Program-made: the position numbers and the translations under genes
Part shown: piece by piece, positions 44,703-56,500 of the stretch
Layout of the letters: every line of letters begins with the position of its first letter
How positions within the stretch are numbered: position 1 is the first letter of the stretch
Assembly: GCA_037783545.1 (NCBI GenBank)
Contig: JBBELK010000397.1
Location: 434,001-498,000, forward strand
Direction: 5' to 3'
Source: Henricia sp. BOLD:AAB3569
Lineage: Eukaryota; Echinodermata; Asteroidea; Spinulosida; Echinasteridae
Length of the DNA: 64,000 nucleotides
The notes under the pieces: model-generated
The model's input: the letters and a program-made list of their open reading frames with translations, nothing else
What the model was told of the DNA's origin: nothing
Database searches by the model: none

Positions 44703-45150
44703 GGGGCGTTCGAGATGCAGACACCGGGTAACACCAACTTACACCGGAGCGTTCTTTTAGCCATCACGTGATACACGAGTTTGCCCCAGTGGCAGCCACC
44801 ACTGCCCGAGCTGTAAAGCAAGGTGTAATGACGTCACCTAGTAACCGCGAGTAGTAAAACATGGCGGACAGTTTGGAATCGTGACGTGAATTTGAAGAAA
44901 AACACAGGGAATAGGGCTGTAAATACATTTTGCTGAATCAGTAGATGTCTGTGGGCATTGACGAAGTTTATTGCGGTACTTTACGACAACTATATTTTTC
45001 ATCGTGAGTCAAACGATAACAGCGTTTATAAAGCCCCACCCGGCAACAACCTGTTCCCAGAATTCAAAGCGAGACCCTGTGTCGTTCGTTTTGCATCTTC
45101 TGGGGGCTTCCCCTGGTGTAAACCCCGGTGTAAGCATCTCGCACGCCCCT
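44703..45150. mobile_element. TIR element, GGGGCGTTCGAGATGC family, long copy
   Basis: It starts GGGGCGTTCGAGATGC and ends GCATCTCGCACGCCCC. CACCGGGTAACACC and GGTGTAAACCCCGGTG lie just inside the ends. The interior has no transposase. Confidence 0.8.
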
Positions 45151-45678
45151 ATTATGAAGCACGTCAGTGTTTGACTGGCTGTATGCAAAATTCAGCTTAG
45201 CAGCAAATGCCAACTCTCGAAATATAGTGCAATATTTTTAACAAGATATTTATGTACAGTGCATGCAAGATAGTTTGCTTACATTAATCTGAATACACGT
45301 GTACAGAAAAAGTAGGGCTTTGAATGGTGTGGCAAATTACATGTAGGGACTCTCAAAACAATTTTTACAACTGTAATTATTTTCATTGTTACGTTTATTT
45401 ACAAACTCAAACTTACAATTTAACAAAGCACATCAGTGTAAACAGTTTTAAATACATTGTAACATGCATCACTGCAAAAGGTAAACTGGGCCGAAGAATA
45501 AGTGGGGTTTCATTTTAGTAGAGGTGCGTACAAGTAGTTTACCAAAGTATGCACAACATAAATATCAAAGACCAAGTTTAAACTGCATCAGAGAACCAGT
45601 TGTCCCTTGTGATGGTACATACTAGTTTTGAGATTTTTATGTGAAATGTGAAATGCATATTTTTCACAGACTTACGCT

Positions 45679-45865
45679 ATAGACCTTTATCACAATGCGT
45701 CCATCTTTGTCTTGTTTCCCATAGTACGTGTCGGGCACGATCAGTGCGTCTGCGCGACCATGCGTGTACTTTACCGTTGTTGTTTTGAGAGAATTACTGT
45801 CCGCGTTTCCTTGATCGCGCTACGCACGTGCCATTGTGATGCACACACCGTGATAAAGGTCTATT
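45679..45865. mobile_element. Short MITE, ATAGACCTTTATCAC ends
   Basis: ATAGACCTTTATCAC is complemented by GTGATAAAGGTCTAT, 187 bp overall. The interior is GC-rich. Confidence 0.8.
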
Positions 45866-46196
45866 AAGTCGAGCCTTTTCATTAATGTTCATTTAAATTC
45901 TAGTTTCAAGCATGTTTCAAAAACTGCTGTAAACAACTATTTGAAAAGTTAACTCCGAGTAAGAATGGAAAATTCTGTTGCACAGTAACGCTTACTTCAA
46001 TAAATACACAAGTAATTACAGTTATGAACAAAGTAATGCTTTATAACAAGAACCATCAAAAGTCTTTGCTTTCCTTTGTTTCATGACTGAAAATACAAGG
46101 TCACTGTCGCAAGGTAATTTCCAAAGTCCCAAGAGCCTTCTTGTATCAGTGTTCAATATATGACAAAATGCCCAATGTTATATTGTTTGTTCTCCA

Positions 46197-46392
46197 GGGG
46201 CCAATTTCATAAAGTTGATTAGCAGAAAAATTTGCTTACTTTGGTCAAAATTGTATGTCAACTTATGTTTTTAGCTTTAATAGCAGAACATCAGTCAATT
46301 GTGTAATACACAGCATAAAAATTCGGACAGAAAATCAATTTTTATAAAGTATGCAAATTTTTGTGCTAAACAGCTTTATGAAATTGGCCCCA
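46197..46392. mobile_element. MITE, GGGGCCAATTTCATAAAG ends
   Basis: Best preserved of the three copies. The ends are GGGGCCAATTTCATAAAG and CTTTATGAAATTGGCCCC. Confidence 0.85.
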
Positions 46393-47134
46393 GGTCTTTT
46401 AGAAAGTGCTTAACAACTTTAAAAAGCTAGCCAATATAAATTCATTTTTAACGAGTAATTACTGAACATTTGTTATACCAGCATGCATTACAAGAAATGT
46501 AAACTTATCTGTAAAAACTAACCGGAATTTTCTAATTTCCCTGTGAAGATATTTGTTGGTGGTGGTGTGTCTCTAGTCTTCAAAAACACACCCCTTCTAA
46601 AATGGCAAAAAACAAGCAGGCCATTAACACAGGACGGTGCCAGACAGACCAATTATGGACAGACCGGTTGGTGTCAGTTTTACAAGCCAAAACCCGTAAT
46701 TTAATTATGGTGTTTAAATTCTAGGCAATTGCGGATCGCTTTTTTCCGGCAGGGATGGTAACTGTAGACAGTGAACACGTTTGACGTATTTCGGGCTTCG
46801 CTGGGTGAAACTGCATATCCTTGGCTTTTTGTATAAGTGGGTGTCAACTTTTGTAAGTTACCGAGACCGCTATAAATATTATTGACTTGAGTAACTTAAC
46901 CTTATCAAGTGACATATGCTGGTGGAAACCTAAGCCCATTCCTGACGAGGCCACTGGCAGTTGTGCATATTTTTTAATCCTTAACGTCAAAAAACACTTC
47001 AAATTGAATATGATTTTTTTCACACATCACAGGGAATAATGCATAATAACTACAACAAATCTGTGTTAACTTGGGCTGCTTGCATCATTATGTAATAACA
47101 TTTGACGATCTTGGTTTTTTCTCTATCTACGTTT

Positions 47135-47530
47135 GGGTCTTTCCACGGTAAGGTGGCAATTTGGCAAATACAGACCATATTTTCCAGAAAATACCTTTGT
47201 CTGGTCTCAAAACAAAAGAAATACGTTTCAGTTGTTCTGAAGTAATAACTTAGGCCCAAAAAGGGGTTAAAAATATGCTTTTCTAAAAACCAGGACAGCC
47301 TCAAATGTAACAAGTGTCCGTCTTGGTTATGAGCGTATATTGGAAACTTGTACACATGGTTTTTAGAAAGGCATGTTGTCACACTATTTGTAACCCTTTT
47401 TGGGCCTACATGTAAGTTGTCTCATTAGAACAATTTAAACTTATTTCTCTTATTTTGAGACCAGACAAAGGTATTTCCTCGAAAATATGGTCTGTGTTGC
47501 CAAAATGCCCCCTCTACTGTGAAAAGACCC
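47135..47530. mobile_element. Foldback element, second copy
   Basis: Same sequence family as 3576-4003 (GGGTCTTTCCACGGTAA at the left, complement at the right). One arm carries a deletion of about 30 bp. Confidence 0.82.
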
Positions 47531-47988
47531 ATATACAAATCAATGAAATCATGGGAGATGTACCATAACACGCCAATAGAAATCAAGAGTTACAATCAGT
47601 GATGTAGCAAACTCTTTAAATATTTCATTTTATTATTTTGTTTCTTCTAGTTTCAATGTTTGAAATGAGAGTTTCTGTATTTTTCTAGAGTTATGATTGG
47701 TAAAATTCAGTGAAGATTTTCACAAGGTCAGTCACAAAAAAATAGTTCACCACCAGTCCAGTCACAAAGGATGAACTAGTGCAACAGAATGTCAGTATTA
47801 AACAGCTTGAAGGCTCATGGAGTTGTAAGGACTTCACTTGTCATGCTACAACACTGACCAAATGCTAAACCAGATTGTCAATGATTACTCTCTTTGGGTC
47901 ATGAAAATTACCGTACTCAGTCCATCATGTTCTTTGTGGAATTACACATGAAAAGGATTGAGCATGGTTACGGTCAAACCCTTTAATA

Positions 47989-48578
47989 CACTACCCATCA
48001 AAACTTTCAGGTTTTTGAGAAGAAAACGTATAATTTTAATTAAATAATGTTAATATTGTGAATATTAATTTTGTGAAAGCAAATGTAGGTGTATTCTAAC
48101 AAAAAGCAATATATATGTTAATTTTAGTGCCATCTTCGGCCGGACTCGGCAGTGGGCTTTATCAACAAATTAGAGAGCATGCAAAAAGAAACGGCTAAAC
48201 TTGATGTTCATCAAAGAATCCCCCCTTAGCAGCTATGACAGCTACACACAATCTCTGCATCCTGATTGTCAGTTTTCTCCAAACATTCAGTGGAAATACG
48301 CCTCTTTTTAGATTCTCCAGAGGTTTTCTTGGCTGGTTGGGCATTTCTTTTTGACCTTATGATCCAACTCCTCCCAGAGCAGATCAATGGGATTGAGATC
48401 AGGTGACTGGGCAGGCCATTCCATGATGGACAGCACTCCAGGTGACTGCTTTCTCTCTAGATACCCCTCACACCTCTGTTTGCTTTAATAGCTTGGTTTA
48501 TTATGAATAAACAAAATAATATTTCCTTCTCAAAAACCTAAAACTTTCAAGGTGTTTCCAAAGTTTTGATGGGTAGTG
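47989..48578 (-). mobile_element. Degenerate Tc1/mariner element
   Basis: The ends CACTACCCATCAAAACTTT and AAAGTTTTGATGGGTAGTG are flanked by TA on both sides (47987-47988, 48579-48580), the Tc1 target duplication. On the minus strand around 48350-48430, MEWPAQSPDLNPIDLLWEEL, a piece of the Tc1 transposase catalytic domain, is readable before the frame breaks. It is about 590 bp and internally deleted, so not active. Confidence 0.9.
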
Positions 48579-48672
48579 TACATATACTCCAAATGCCATA
48601 GTTTACTCTATTTAAGACAGTGGAACAATGTAGAAATGTCTTCTTAACAAGGAAGCTACGGTAACACAGGTA

Positions 48673-51600
48673 CTAGGGTACAGGAGTCCAGACTTCAAAA
48701 TGTTCTTTCAGTTTCTTGGGAGGTGCTGTGTGGAATATAAAAAAAATCATTTTCTTTGCGAATGACTACACGTGGCTACTGTATGTCATGGGCAGCAACT
48801 ACGTGTTAAACCAAAATTTCACATCATGTAAACATTAACAAGGCCTGACAAATTTTCTTGAGTAAGTTATATCAGTTTTGTCAAAGAGGTTGAGTTTGAA
48901 ACACCATACGAAAAAAAACCTAAATTTGAGAATCTGCCACTTTCGACTTGGCATCCGCCATTGTCAAGGAAATTGTCTATGTCTGAGGTCCCTTTGCAAC
49001 CTCTTGATGAATTGCGCGAAATGATCTAGATGGTTTACGTAACAATTGGAGTGATCCCGTCTTTTCTCAGAAGCTTTTGGCTCAGCACACACATTCCACC
49101 ACCGTCTCCAGCGACGTATTGACATTGAAGGAGGCCAAGTCGAAAGTAGCGAATTCTGAAATTGACTTTTTTTCGTATGGCATTTAAATCTCGACCTTTT
49201 GGACAAAACTTATGAAAGTCACTCAATAAAATTTGTCAGGCCTCATTTACATGATGTGAAATTTTGGACATCTTTTTTTTGACACATCCAACATAACTGT
49301 GGCCTTTTTTGTGCTAGAGTCTCGCGGTACAATTACAAATCATTTACACATCCATTGGTCAATTTGCAATTGGTAAGAATTTAGAATTTTAAGTCTATAT
49401 CCGGACATCGCCCATTTTCATTAATAAGTAATAATTGAAAACTGTCTCAATTTTATAAGTGTTTTCTAAGAAAATATTAAATTTTTCCCATTCCTAAATT
49501 TGGATATTTCTATCAAATCTGCATTTAGTGATGATTGATAAGTAATTTTAATAAAAAATATTCAGTATCTTATCTTTCACTTTATACTTTTTCTCCAAAT
49601 GTTTATAGAAATGTATACCTTTTCTGACTTTTTTTCATGGGATTTGTACCGAACATCATAAGCAGTGTTCAGATAATGGTAATCTTTCCGAATTGGGTTT
49701 CAGAACACAGCTTTTGTAACAGATGTACTCACGTTTCCTGAAATCTTGAGGATGCCTTGCAATGTAGTCCTCAATGTAGAAATCCCTTTTACCAAATCTT
49801 TTACTCACTATGACTCCAAGGAAGGACCCTAGGCCGGCCCCAAATGCGGAAAAGATGGCATGCCGATATATTCCTGTAATATTACAAAAGGCAAATATAA
49901 ATCAAACAAAAACAGTTAGAGGGTAAGAATTGAGAATTTTTACTTTTTTTCAAAAAAAGTTCATCGTGCAGATTTGATAAAGTGGGAAAAAATTAAAATG
50001 GGAAAAAATTAAAGATTTTCTCAGAAAACAATTTTTTTCAGCCAGTCTAATATGTTCTGTACATAGTCAGCATAATTACTATACACGAAAACTGAGGATT
50101 TGTCTTATTGGGTGGTATTTATAAAAACTAGCAAATAATAGGAAGTTCAAGTAAACAATTAACAGGTCAAGCTATAAAGTATAAGCCACCCTATTGATAA
50201 CAACCTCACGGACCTGGCGTCTGTGCCAACATTTACGTTAGTGCTCAATACGGAAAAATTTCCTTAATAAATTCACGACACTTTTCCTTCCTAATTTTGC
50301 GTTTTTATCATCAAACTAACATTTTTAGATGCTTTATATTCTAGTTGAACATAGAGCAAAATGTGCATACAAGCATGGGTGGGGAATTTGTCACTCGAAA
50401 ATTCACAAGGTAGGGCAGCCCTACTTTTAGAAGGCTAAAAGTGTTGTTTTTGACGTTTATATTGGGACATTATCATTTTCTATATTACACTTTTAGCCCC
50501 TTAACATTTTAACCCCCTTCGTCGTGTCGAACATTCTTACACGCCCTCAAGAGTCTAAATACCAGTCTGAAAATTCTTACCATAAATTCCAAATCAGACA
50601 TTTAAAAGCACACCTCCTTGTAATCTCAAGACTTCTGCACCCTTGTCGTTCACTGTCCATGATGACTCAAACATCAAAAAAGGATAAAAGGGAGCAAAAT
50701 CTGGAGTAAAATCGACAAATCTGGACAGACGGGAGACTTGACCATGTCATGCATGTTGACTTCGCTACTATATGATCGCGTCAAAAGGAAAGTAGTCCCA
50801 CCAACGCGGATGGATTTTGTTTAGCCTAGACTCATATTTACTTCCCCACGCGTTGTATATGAGCGAGAGCAGCGTAGCGCACATAGACAGGGGGCAGGTC
50901 TAGGCTAAACAAAATCCAGACAAGGGTGCAGAAGTCTTGAGATTACAAGGACCCCGATGGTGTGCTTTTAAATGTCTGATTTGGAATTTACGGTAAGAAT
51001 TTTAAGACGGGTATTTAGACTCTTGAGGGCGTGTAAGATACTCCACACGACGAAGGGGGTTAAAATGTTAAGGGGCTAAAAGTGTAATATAGAAAATGAT
51101 AACGTCCCAATATAAACGTCAAAAACGACACTTTTAGCCTTCTAAAAGTAGTCATTATACAAGTGTGTCATTTTTTATGCCTGGACGATACTTAGTTTTA
51201 TGCAGGGTGTGGGTGAAAAACGGACCCTCCGGATCCTTCCAGATCTTCCGGATCTTTTTCAAAAATGGCTATTTAATGAACAGAAAGTGCTTCGTTTGAC
51301 TTCTTAATACGCTTCTATACCTTTTACCGCCATGTACAGGCCTTATTTTTAAAGATCCGGCGTGGAAAAAAAACCAATTTCTTTTTTCTTAGTGTCCTGC
51401 ACTTCCTACGCCTATTTCTTCGAAAATTTCACTTTGTGGATAATCGATGTGGTGTATGATTACAAATTAGTGCAATACATGGTAATAAAAGGTATGTAAG
51501 CGTATTTAGAAGTCAAACTAGGTACTTTCTGTTCGTTAAATATCAATTATTAACAAAGATCCGGAAGATCCGGAGGGTCCGACTTTCACAGACTGCCTTT

Positions 51601-51768
51601 TATGCATGTTTACATGATGTGTCCAGAAAACAAGCTCTCCTTACCCGACATAAATGGCCTTCTCAAAAGACCATTATGTACAACTGCAACAGCAAATCCA
51701 TAGAATCCAAATATGTATGTGTATTTATTTAAGTAGGAATGGGAACCTTCTTTCGTTAACTCTATCAT
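48673..51768 (-). CDS. NDUFC2: NDUFC2, mitochondrial complex I subunit
   Basis: Small accessory subunit of NADH:ubiquinone oxidoreductase in the inner mitochondrial membrane. Exons, minus strand: 51768-51645, 49873-49733, 48725-48673. Phases 1 and 1 join cleanly, giving 105 residues (human 119). Exon 1 codes MIELTKEGSHSY and helix YIFGFYGFAVAVVHN followed by GLLRRPFM, matching human YIGFLGY...LIRRRP. Exon 2 codes IYRHAIFSAFGAGLG and DFYIEDYIARHPQDF, matching HRQLLYITAFF and MKLHPEDF. Exon 3 codes PPKKLKEHFEVWTPVP, matching KKTYGEIFEKFHPIR. I chose the ATG at 51768 for length and position. The frame stays open upstream to 51906, with no better start. The 1.8-kb intron 1 holds a 730-bp foldback. 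Confidence 0.9.
50421..51151. mobile_element. Large foldback element in NDUFC2 intron 1
   Basis: Arms 50421-50680 and about 50935-51151 are complementary (CTACTTTTAGAAGGCTAAAA, ACGCCCTCAAGAGTCTAAAT). The outer 90 bp are shared with 38731-39510; the rest differs. Confidence 0.88.
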
Positions 51769-51883
51769 TTTCGCCAAAATCGTGATTTTATTCGCGCATC
51801 GCCGATCATGTATCACGGAGGCTGCAACTAGCGAAAATTCAGTCGGGTGCCCAAATTGACAGTCTAACGAGGGTGATACTATA

Positions 51884-52255
51884 TACCGGAAAACACCGGA
51901 AAACACCGGAAAACACCGGAAAACTCACCGGAAAACACCGGAAAACATACTAAATACCGGAAAACACTAAATACCGGAAAACACCGAAAAACATACTAAA
52001 TACCGGAAAACACACTAAATACCGGAAAACACCGGAAAACACACTAAATACCGGAAAACACCGGAAAACATACTAAATACCGGAAAACACACTAAATACC
52101 AGAAAACACCCGAAAGCACTTAAAACACCACCCCCACTACCTGCAGAAAACACCATAAAATACTGTTTTCCGGTGTTTTCCGGTATTTAGTATGTTTTCC
52201 GGTATTTAGTATGTTTTCCGGAGTTTTCCGGTGTTTTCCGGTAAATAGTACTACC
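51884..52255. repeat. CCGGAAAACA minisatellite with an inverted half
   Basis: Units of ACCGGAAAACACCGGAAAAC with spacers CATACTAAAT or ACACTAAAT run from 51890 to about 52110. Then, from about 52160, the complement (TGTTTTCCGGTATTTAGTA) runs on. It lies about 115 bp upstream of the NDUFC2 start. Confidence 0.88.
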
Positions 52256-52679
52256 GGTCTAACGATGGCATATATTTTGGCAACTTGCGGTTTGGGAACT
52301 TGACTCAAATATATGAAGATCGACGTTGAGGGCAGCACACAAGTTTAGCAAAGTGGGATTTTTGACTTTAGCTGCTTGCATATTGGTCTAGCAAATTTCT
52401 AGCTGAATTCACCTAAATTTCAGTGAAGTAATTTGATTTCCAGCGTAACTTTTGTTTGAAATGATGTTACATACAGAGAGTAGTTTTTATAATATTTGTC
52501 AAAGGAAACAATGCACTTGGCACAAAGGCTAAAGTTGCCTGTTGGGGAAAAAGTCGGCTGCCCATTGACACTGCTTATAGATCCAAGACCAAGTTGATCC
52601 GGCCTGTCTCACTCCATCCCCTTACTATATAGTTGCTGCATCCCATGGCTGCCATACCTCGTCTCCTTGATTGCCACAT

Positions 52680-52764
52680 GTGCCACACCCCTCTTGGCTA
52701 GCTGCCACACCCATCTTGGCTAGCTGCCACACCCATCTTGGCTAGCTGCCACACCCATCTTGGC
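52680..52764 (+). repeat. Tandem repeat, about 22 bp, four units
   Basis: GCCACACCCATCTTGGCTAG is repeated four times, the first and last units imperfect. Confidence 0.85.
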
Positions 52765-52935
52765 CTTGCCTCTCTCCCCATCTCCCCTTTTGCCCCTCCC
52801 ATATTCCTTGGCTTCACTGACATTGGCTATGTTCCCCCACCATGCCCACTAGGTATCTATCTCCAAAACACTACTTTCGGAGAGCTGAAAGTGATTTTTT
52901 TTTCATTCAGTGGCTCACAAAAATGTCCTATTGAC

Positions 52936-53374
52936 TAGGCTTGGGCGACTCAAGCATTTTCGGAGTCAACTCCGATTCCAAAAATAAAATTATGCGGGAA
53001 AACATTTAATATACTGAGTGTGTTTAATAGGTAAATGAGCGTGTTTATGTACATGGGTACATGTACATCGACGATACTACTTATTGTGCCGAAGACGACC
53101 CAATTATTTGAAATGATGCCGGCCTGTACCACACACACTTTCTTAATAATGTGGATATGATCAGAGGCTAAATATTCATACAAAAGTTAGAGTTTTGGCT
53201 TCGGAATTGCTAGGTAATTTCTGGAATCGGCAAGCTATCACTGGGAATCGAATCTAAATGAAAGGGAATCAATTTCTACTGGGAATCAATTCCTCAAAAA
53301 TCTGGAATCGCGATTCCGATTCCTAAAGTGGAATCGAATTCTACTCGATTCCAGCGTGGAATCGCCCAAGCCTA
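52936..53374. mobile_element. hAT-type MITE with 8-bp target duplication
   Basis: The 13-bp ends TAGGCTTGGGCGA and TCGCCCAAGCCTA are perfect. The direct duplication CTATTGAC is at 52928-52935 and 53375-53382. The interior has repeated GGAATCG / CGATTCC motifs. Confidence 0.88.
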
Positions 53375-53585
53375 CTATTGACAAATCTCAAAACAGCACT
53401 GGCAGCCTCATTTCAGATGTTAAGCCATTGTATTACATGTACGTCACGTCTTTTTATTTGCATTTATCACAAAAGAAAGCACTGAGACACTTGCTTTCAA
53501 AGACAATGTATAGGTCCATGTAAAAATCACCATTTAAAGCAGTATTAATTGTACAACAGTTTGTTTCAGGCCTCACATTCCAAGC

Positions 53586-56500
53586 ATGAGCGAAGAACGT
53601 GTCCACAGCATATCACCGACAGCTGGTGAGCCAAGCTCAACAGACCAAGTCCTGGCCGCAATCGATGCACACCTCGCTGAAGGCGACCTTGGCCAAGCAT
53701 TCAGCGGCTACCTATATCTCCTTCATAACGACCCAGAATGTCGGGGTCATATCGAGGACGATTTCGTCACCGTCCTTACTCAGTGGGCGGAGCAACAGGA
53801 GGCCGCTGGGCGGAAGGAGGAGGCACTGTGCTGCTTCGAAGTCTCAAGGCAGATGTGGCCTGAGAATGCCAAGATTCTTAATGGCATGGGAGCATTCTTA
53901 AACAGGTGAGGTGAGCAAACGTGGGATGAGAAAAAAACAAAATCAATGGGCCTTATTAGGATTCGAACCTAAGACCCGGCCCTGACGCACCAGGCAGATG
54001 CTCTACCAGCTGAGCTATGATGAGACACAGTGGAATACTCCTTCAGGTTTCCCCCAAGACCTCTGAAACACCGGGCAGATGCTCTACCAGCTGAGCTGCG
54101 AGGCACAGTGGTATATACTCTGTCAAGTTTTCTCCAAGACCTCTGACACACTGAGCAGATGCTCTACCAGCTGAGCTAAGGCACAGTGGTATAGACCGTA
54201 TCGAATAGCCGCCATCTTGTGGGGCAGTTTCTTTGTTCCTTAAGGACATACATGGTTGCACATATTGTCCTTATATATGTTGAACCGGTTCAAGTAACAA
54301 AAGGTGCCCCACAAGATGGCAGCTATTCTATACGGTCTATACTCCCTCAGGTTTGCCCCAGGACCTCTGACACACCAGGCAGATGCTATACCAGCTGAGC
54401 TATGAGGCACAGTGTTATACCCCCTCAGGTTTTCCACCAAGACCTCTGACACACCAGTCAGATGCTCTACCAGTTGAGCTATGAGGCACAGCACGTGGTA
54501 ATGGTATACTCCCTCGGGTTTTCCCCAAAGACCTCTGACACACCAGGCAGATGCTCTGCCAGCAGAGCTATAAGGCACAGTGGTATATTTTCTCAGGTTT
54601 GCCAAACAACTTTGTTTATGAGCCCCTGTATGTAATGGGTTATCAATTTCCTTAAAAAATAATTGGTAATAAAAATCTCAGAATAAACGTTTTCTTTACA
54701 GATTGGGAGAGTCTGAAGAAGCACTGTTGTGCTTTCGCCTCGCCCTGGAAATCGACCCAGGATACGTCAGCGCTCAGAAAAATTTGGTCAATGTCGTCGG
54801 CTCGTCCTTTGAAGGATGGCATTTCCCCATGCTGAATGACAAGAAAAGGAATGCGGGTTACCAGACTGCAATTAACACGGCCGTCGCCCAAGGGCATGAC
54901 AGAGTCTTAGACATTGGGTCCGGAACCGGACTTCTCAGGTTGGTGCCAGTACGACTTTCACTTTGTTTAAACAATTAAGAGGAAATCACTGAAGCAGAAC
55001 AGTCTCAAAAGTGATTCCAAAGTGATTGGTCGATCAGTGCCTTGTTATCCACAAGTTCACTCTATTCAACAAACTTCTGTTCTGATCAAGAATTGATTCT
55101 TTCTTAAAAATGCTTTTCTTTTTTGAACCATAAATCAAAATATCTTTTCTTTCAGCATGTTTGCAGTCAATGCAGGAGCAAGGTCAGTACACGCATGCGA
55201 AGAATCCAAACATATGGTGGAACTGTCACATGATGTTCTGACAACCAATCAGATGCAAGATAAAGTCCAGCTTCTGCATAAATTATCCACTGAATTGTCT
55301 GTACCAGAGGATATTCAAAACAGGTAAAATTGGTTTAAAAATTGGTTTGAAATTATAATCAACTTGTATTTTAATCAACTTTAAAATTATAGCTGTAACC
55401 AAAATAATAGCGTGGGTATGCTATCGGTGTAAATATAAGGCTGGAGAGCGGTGATGACGTGATCAGAATGCTACACGCTGATTGGTCAGCTGTTGGCAAC
55501 ATCAGGGAGTACGCTACTGCACATGCACCATTAGACTACATGTAACGTGTGAACAAATTCTTTCTGGCGACATAACACAGGCTTAGTGAAGTGGATATAC
55601 ATAGCTTCGAGCATGTGGAGATGCATGAAACTGCGTGCTCTGGCCAGTACCGTGAACTGCTGTTCGCTGTATTGTTCCGAGCACTCGGGGTGATCAAGCA
55701 AGTTCTGATATTGTCTAACCAGTCATTTTTAATGTAGCCTGCATGCCTAGAACTCTAAAATAATCACTGTCTAACATTAAATGTCATTTTCAACTTAGTT
55801 TGAAGTGTTAATTTTGCATTTTTCTTTAAGGGTTTCCTTGGTTGTGACTGAGATTTTTGATGCTGGACTTTTAGGAGAAGGGGTTGTTTGCACTCTACGA
55901 CATGCATGGAAACATGTACTTCTACCACCTAAGATGTCGGATTCACAGGTACACAGTATAAGTAAAGATGAATTTATATAAATGTGTGTGCACATGCATT
56001 TGTTTTGGTTTTTATCATACACATCCTTAAACACTCATGGAGATAACGCTGTTTGTAACAGTTTTCCAATCATGTAAGCTATCTTTAAATAAAGTGTCTT
56101 GCTCAAGAACACAATCTATATTTTCATTGATAGGAAAGATGAATAAATGTTTGTCTATATTCATACTTGTAAATTTCAGCCTCCTGGATCCTACGGACGT
56201 GTAATACCAGCTAAAGCAGTGATCTACGCACAGGCTATCCATTGCCCATACATACGAAAGCAGTACAGGTACATGTCCATTTACAATGTAATGCTTTAAG
56301 CCCGGCGCAAACGGGAGACAAAAAACATGAAACGCGAAACAAAAACGTTTTTCTCGTGACTTTGACATTCGTCTGCGTTACCCAAAACCAGAAAACACCG
56401 CGAAACAAACATGTTTGTTTTCGCGAAACATGTTTTCATCGAAACAAATGTTTCGGTCTACCGTCTGCGGTACTTGTTTCGATACTGGAGAAACCGATGA

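Larger units (their letters stand above)
44471..48672. other. Convergent intergenic region between CCDC169 and NDUFC2
   Basis: It holds the CCDC169 3' UTR, a TIR element (44703-45150), a small MITE (45679-45865), a MITE (46197-46392), a foldback (47135-47530) and a Tc1 relic (47989-48578). No other gene is seen. An AATAAA near 45999 is the first canonical signal I find after CCDC169. Confidence 0.55.
51769..53569. promoter_or_regulatory. Divergent NDUFC2/PRMT9 intergenic region
   Basis: The starts of the two genes face away from each other 1.8 kb apart. PRMT9 has an acceptor at 53570 just before its ATG, so it has an upstream non-coding exon somewhere here. The interval contains a minisatellite, a CCACACCCATCTTGGCTAGC tandem repeat at 52680-52764 and a hAT-type MITE. 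No clear core promoter motif is seen. Confidence 0.4.

Noticed and set aside
51884..52255. CRISPR-like spacing of CCGGAAAACA repeats
   Set aside because: Spacers are the same short CATACTAAAT sequence, repeats are tiny, and the genome is eukaryotic; it is a minisatellite.
53969..54605. Minus-strand open frames with repeated [13 protein letters not shown]
   Set aside because: These are translations of the tRNA-like tandem units; no gene structure or start context supports them.
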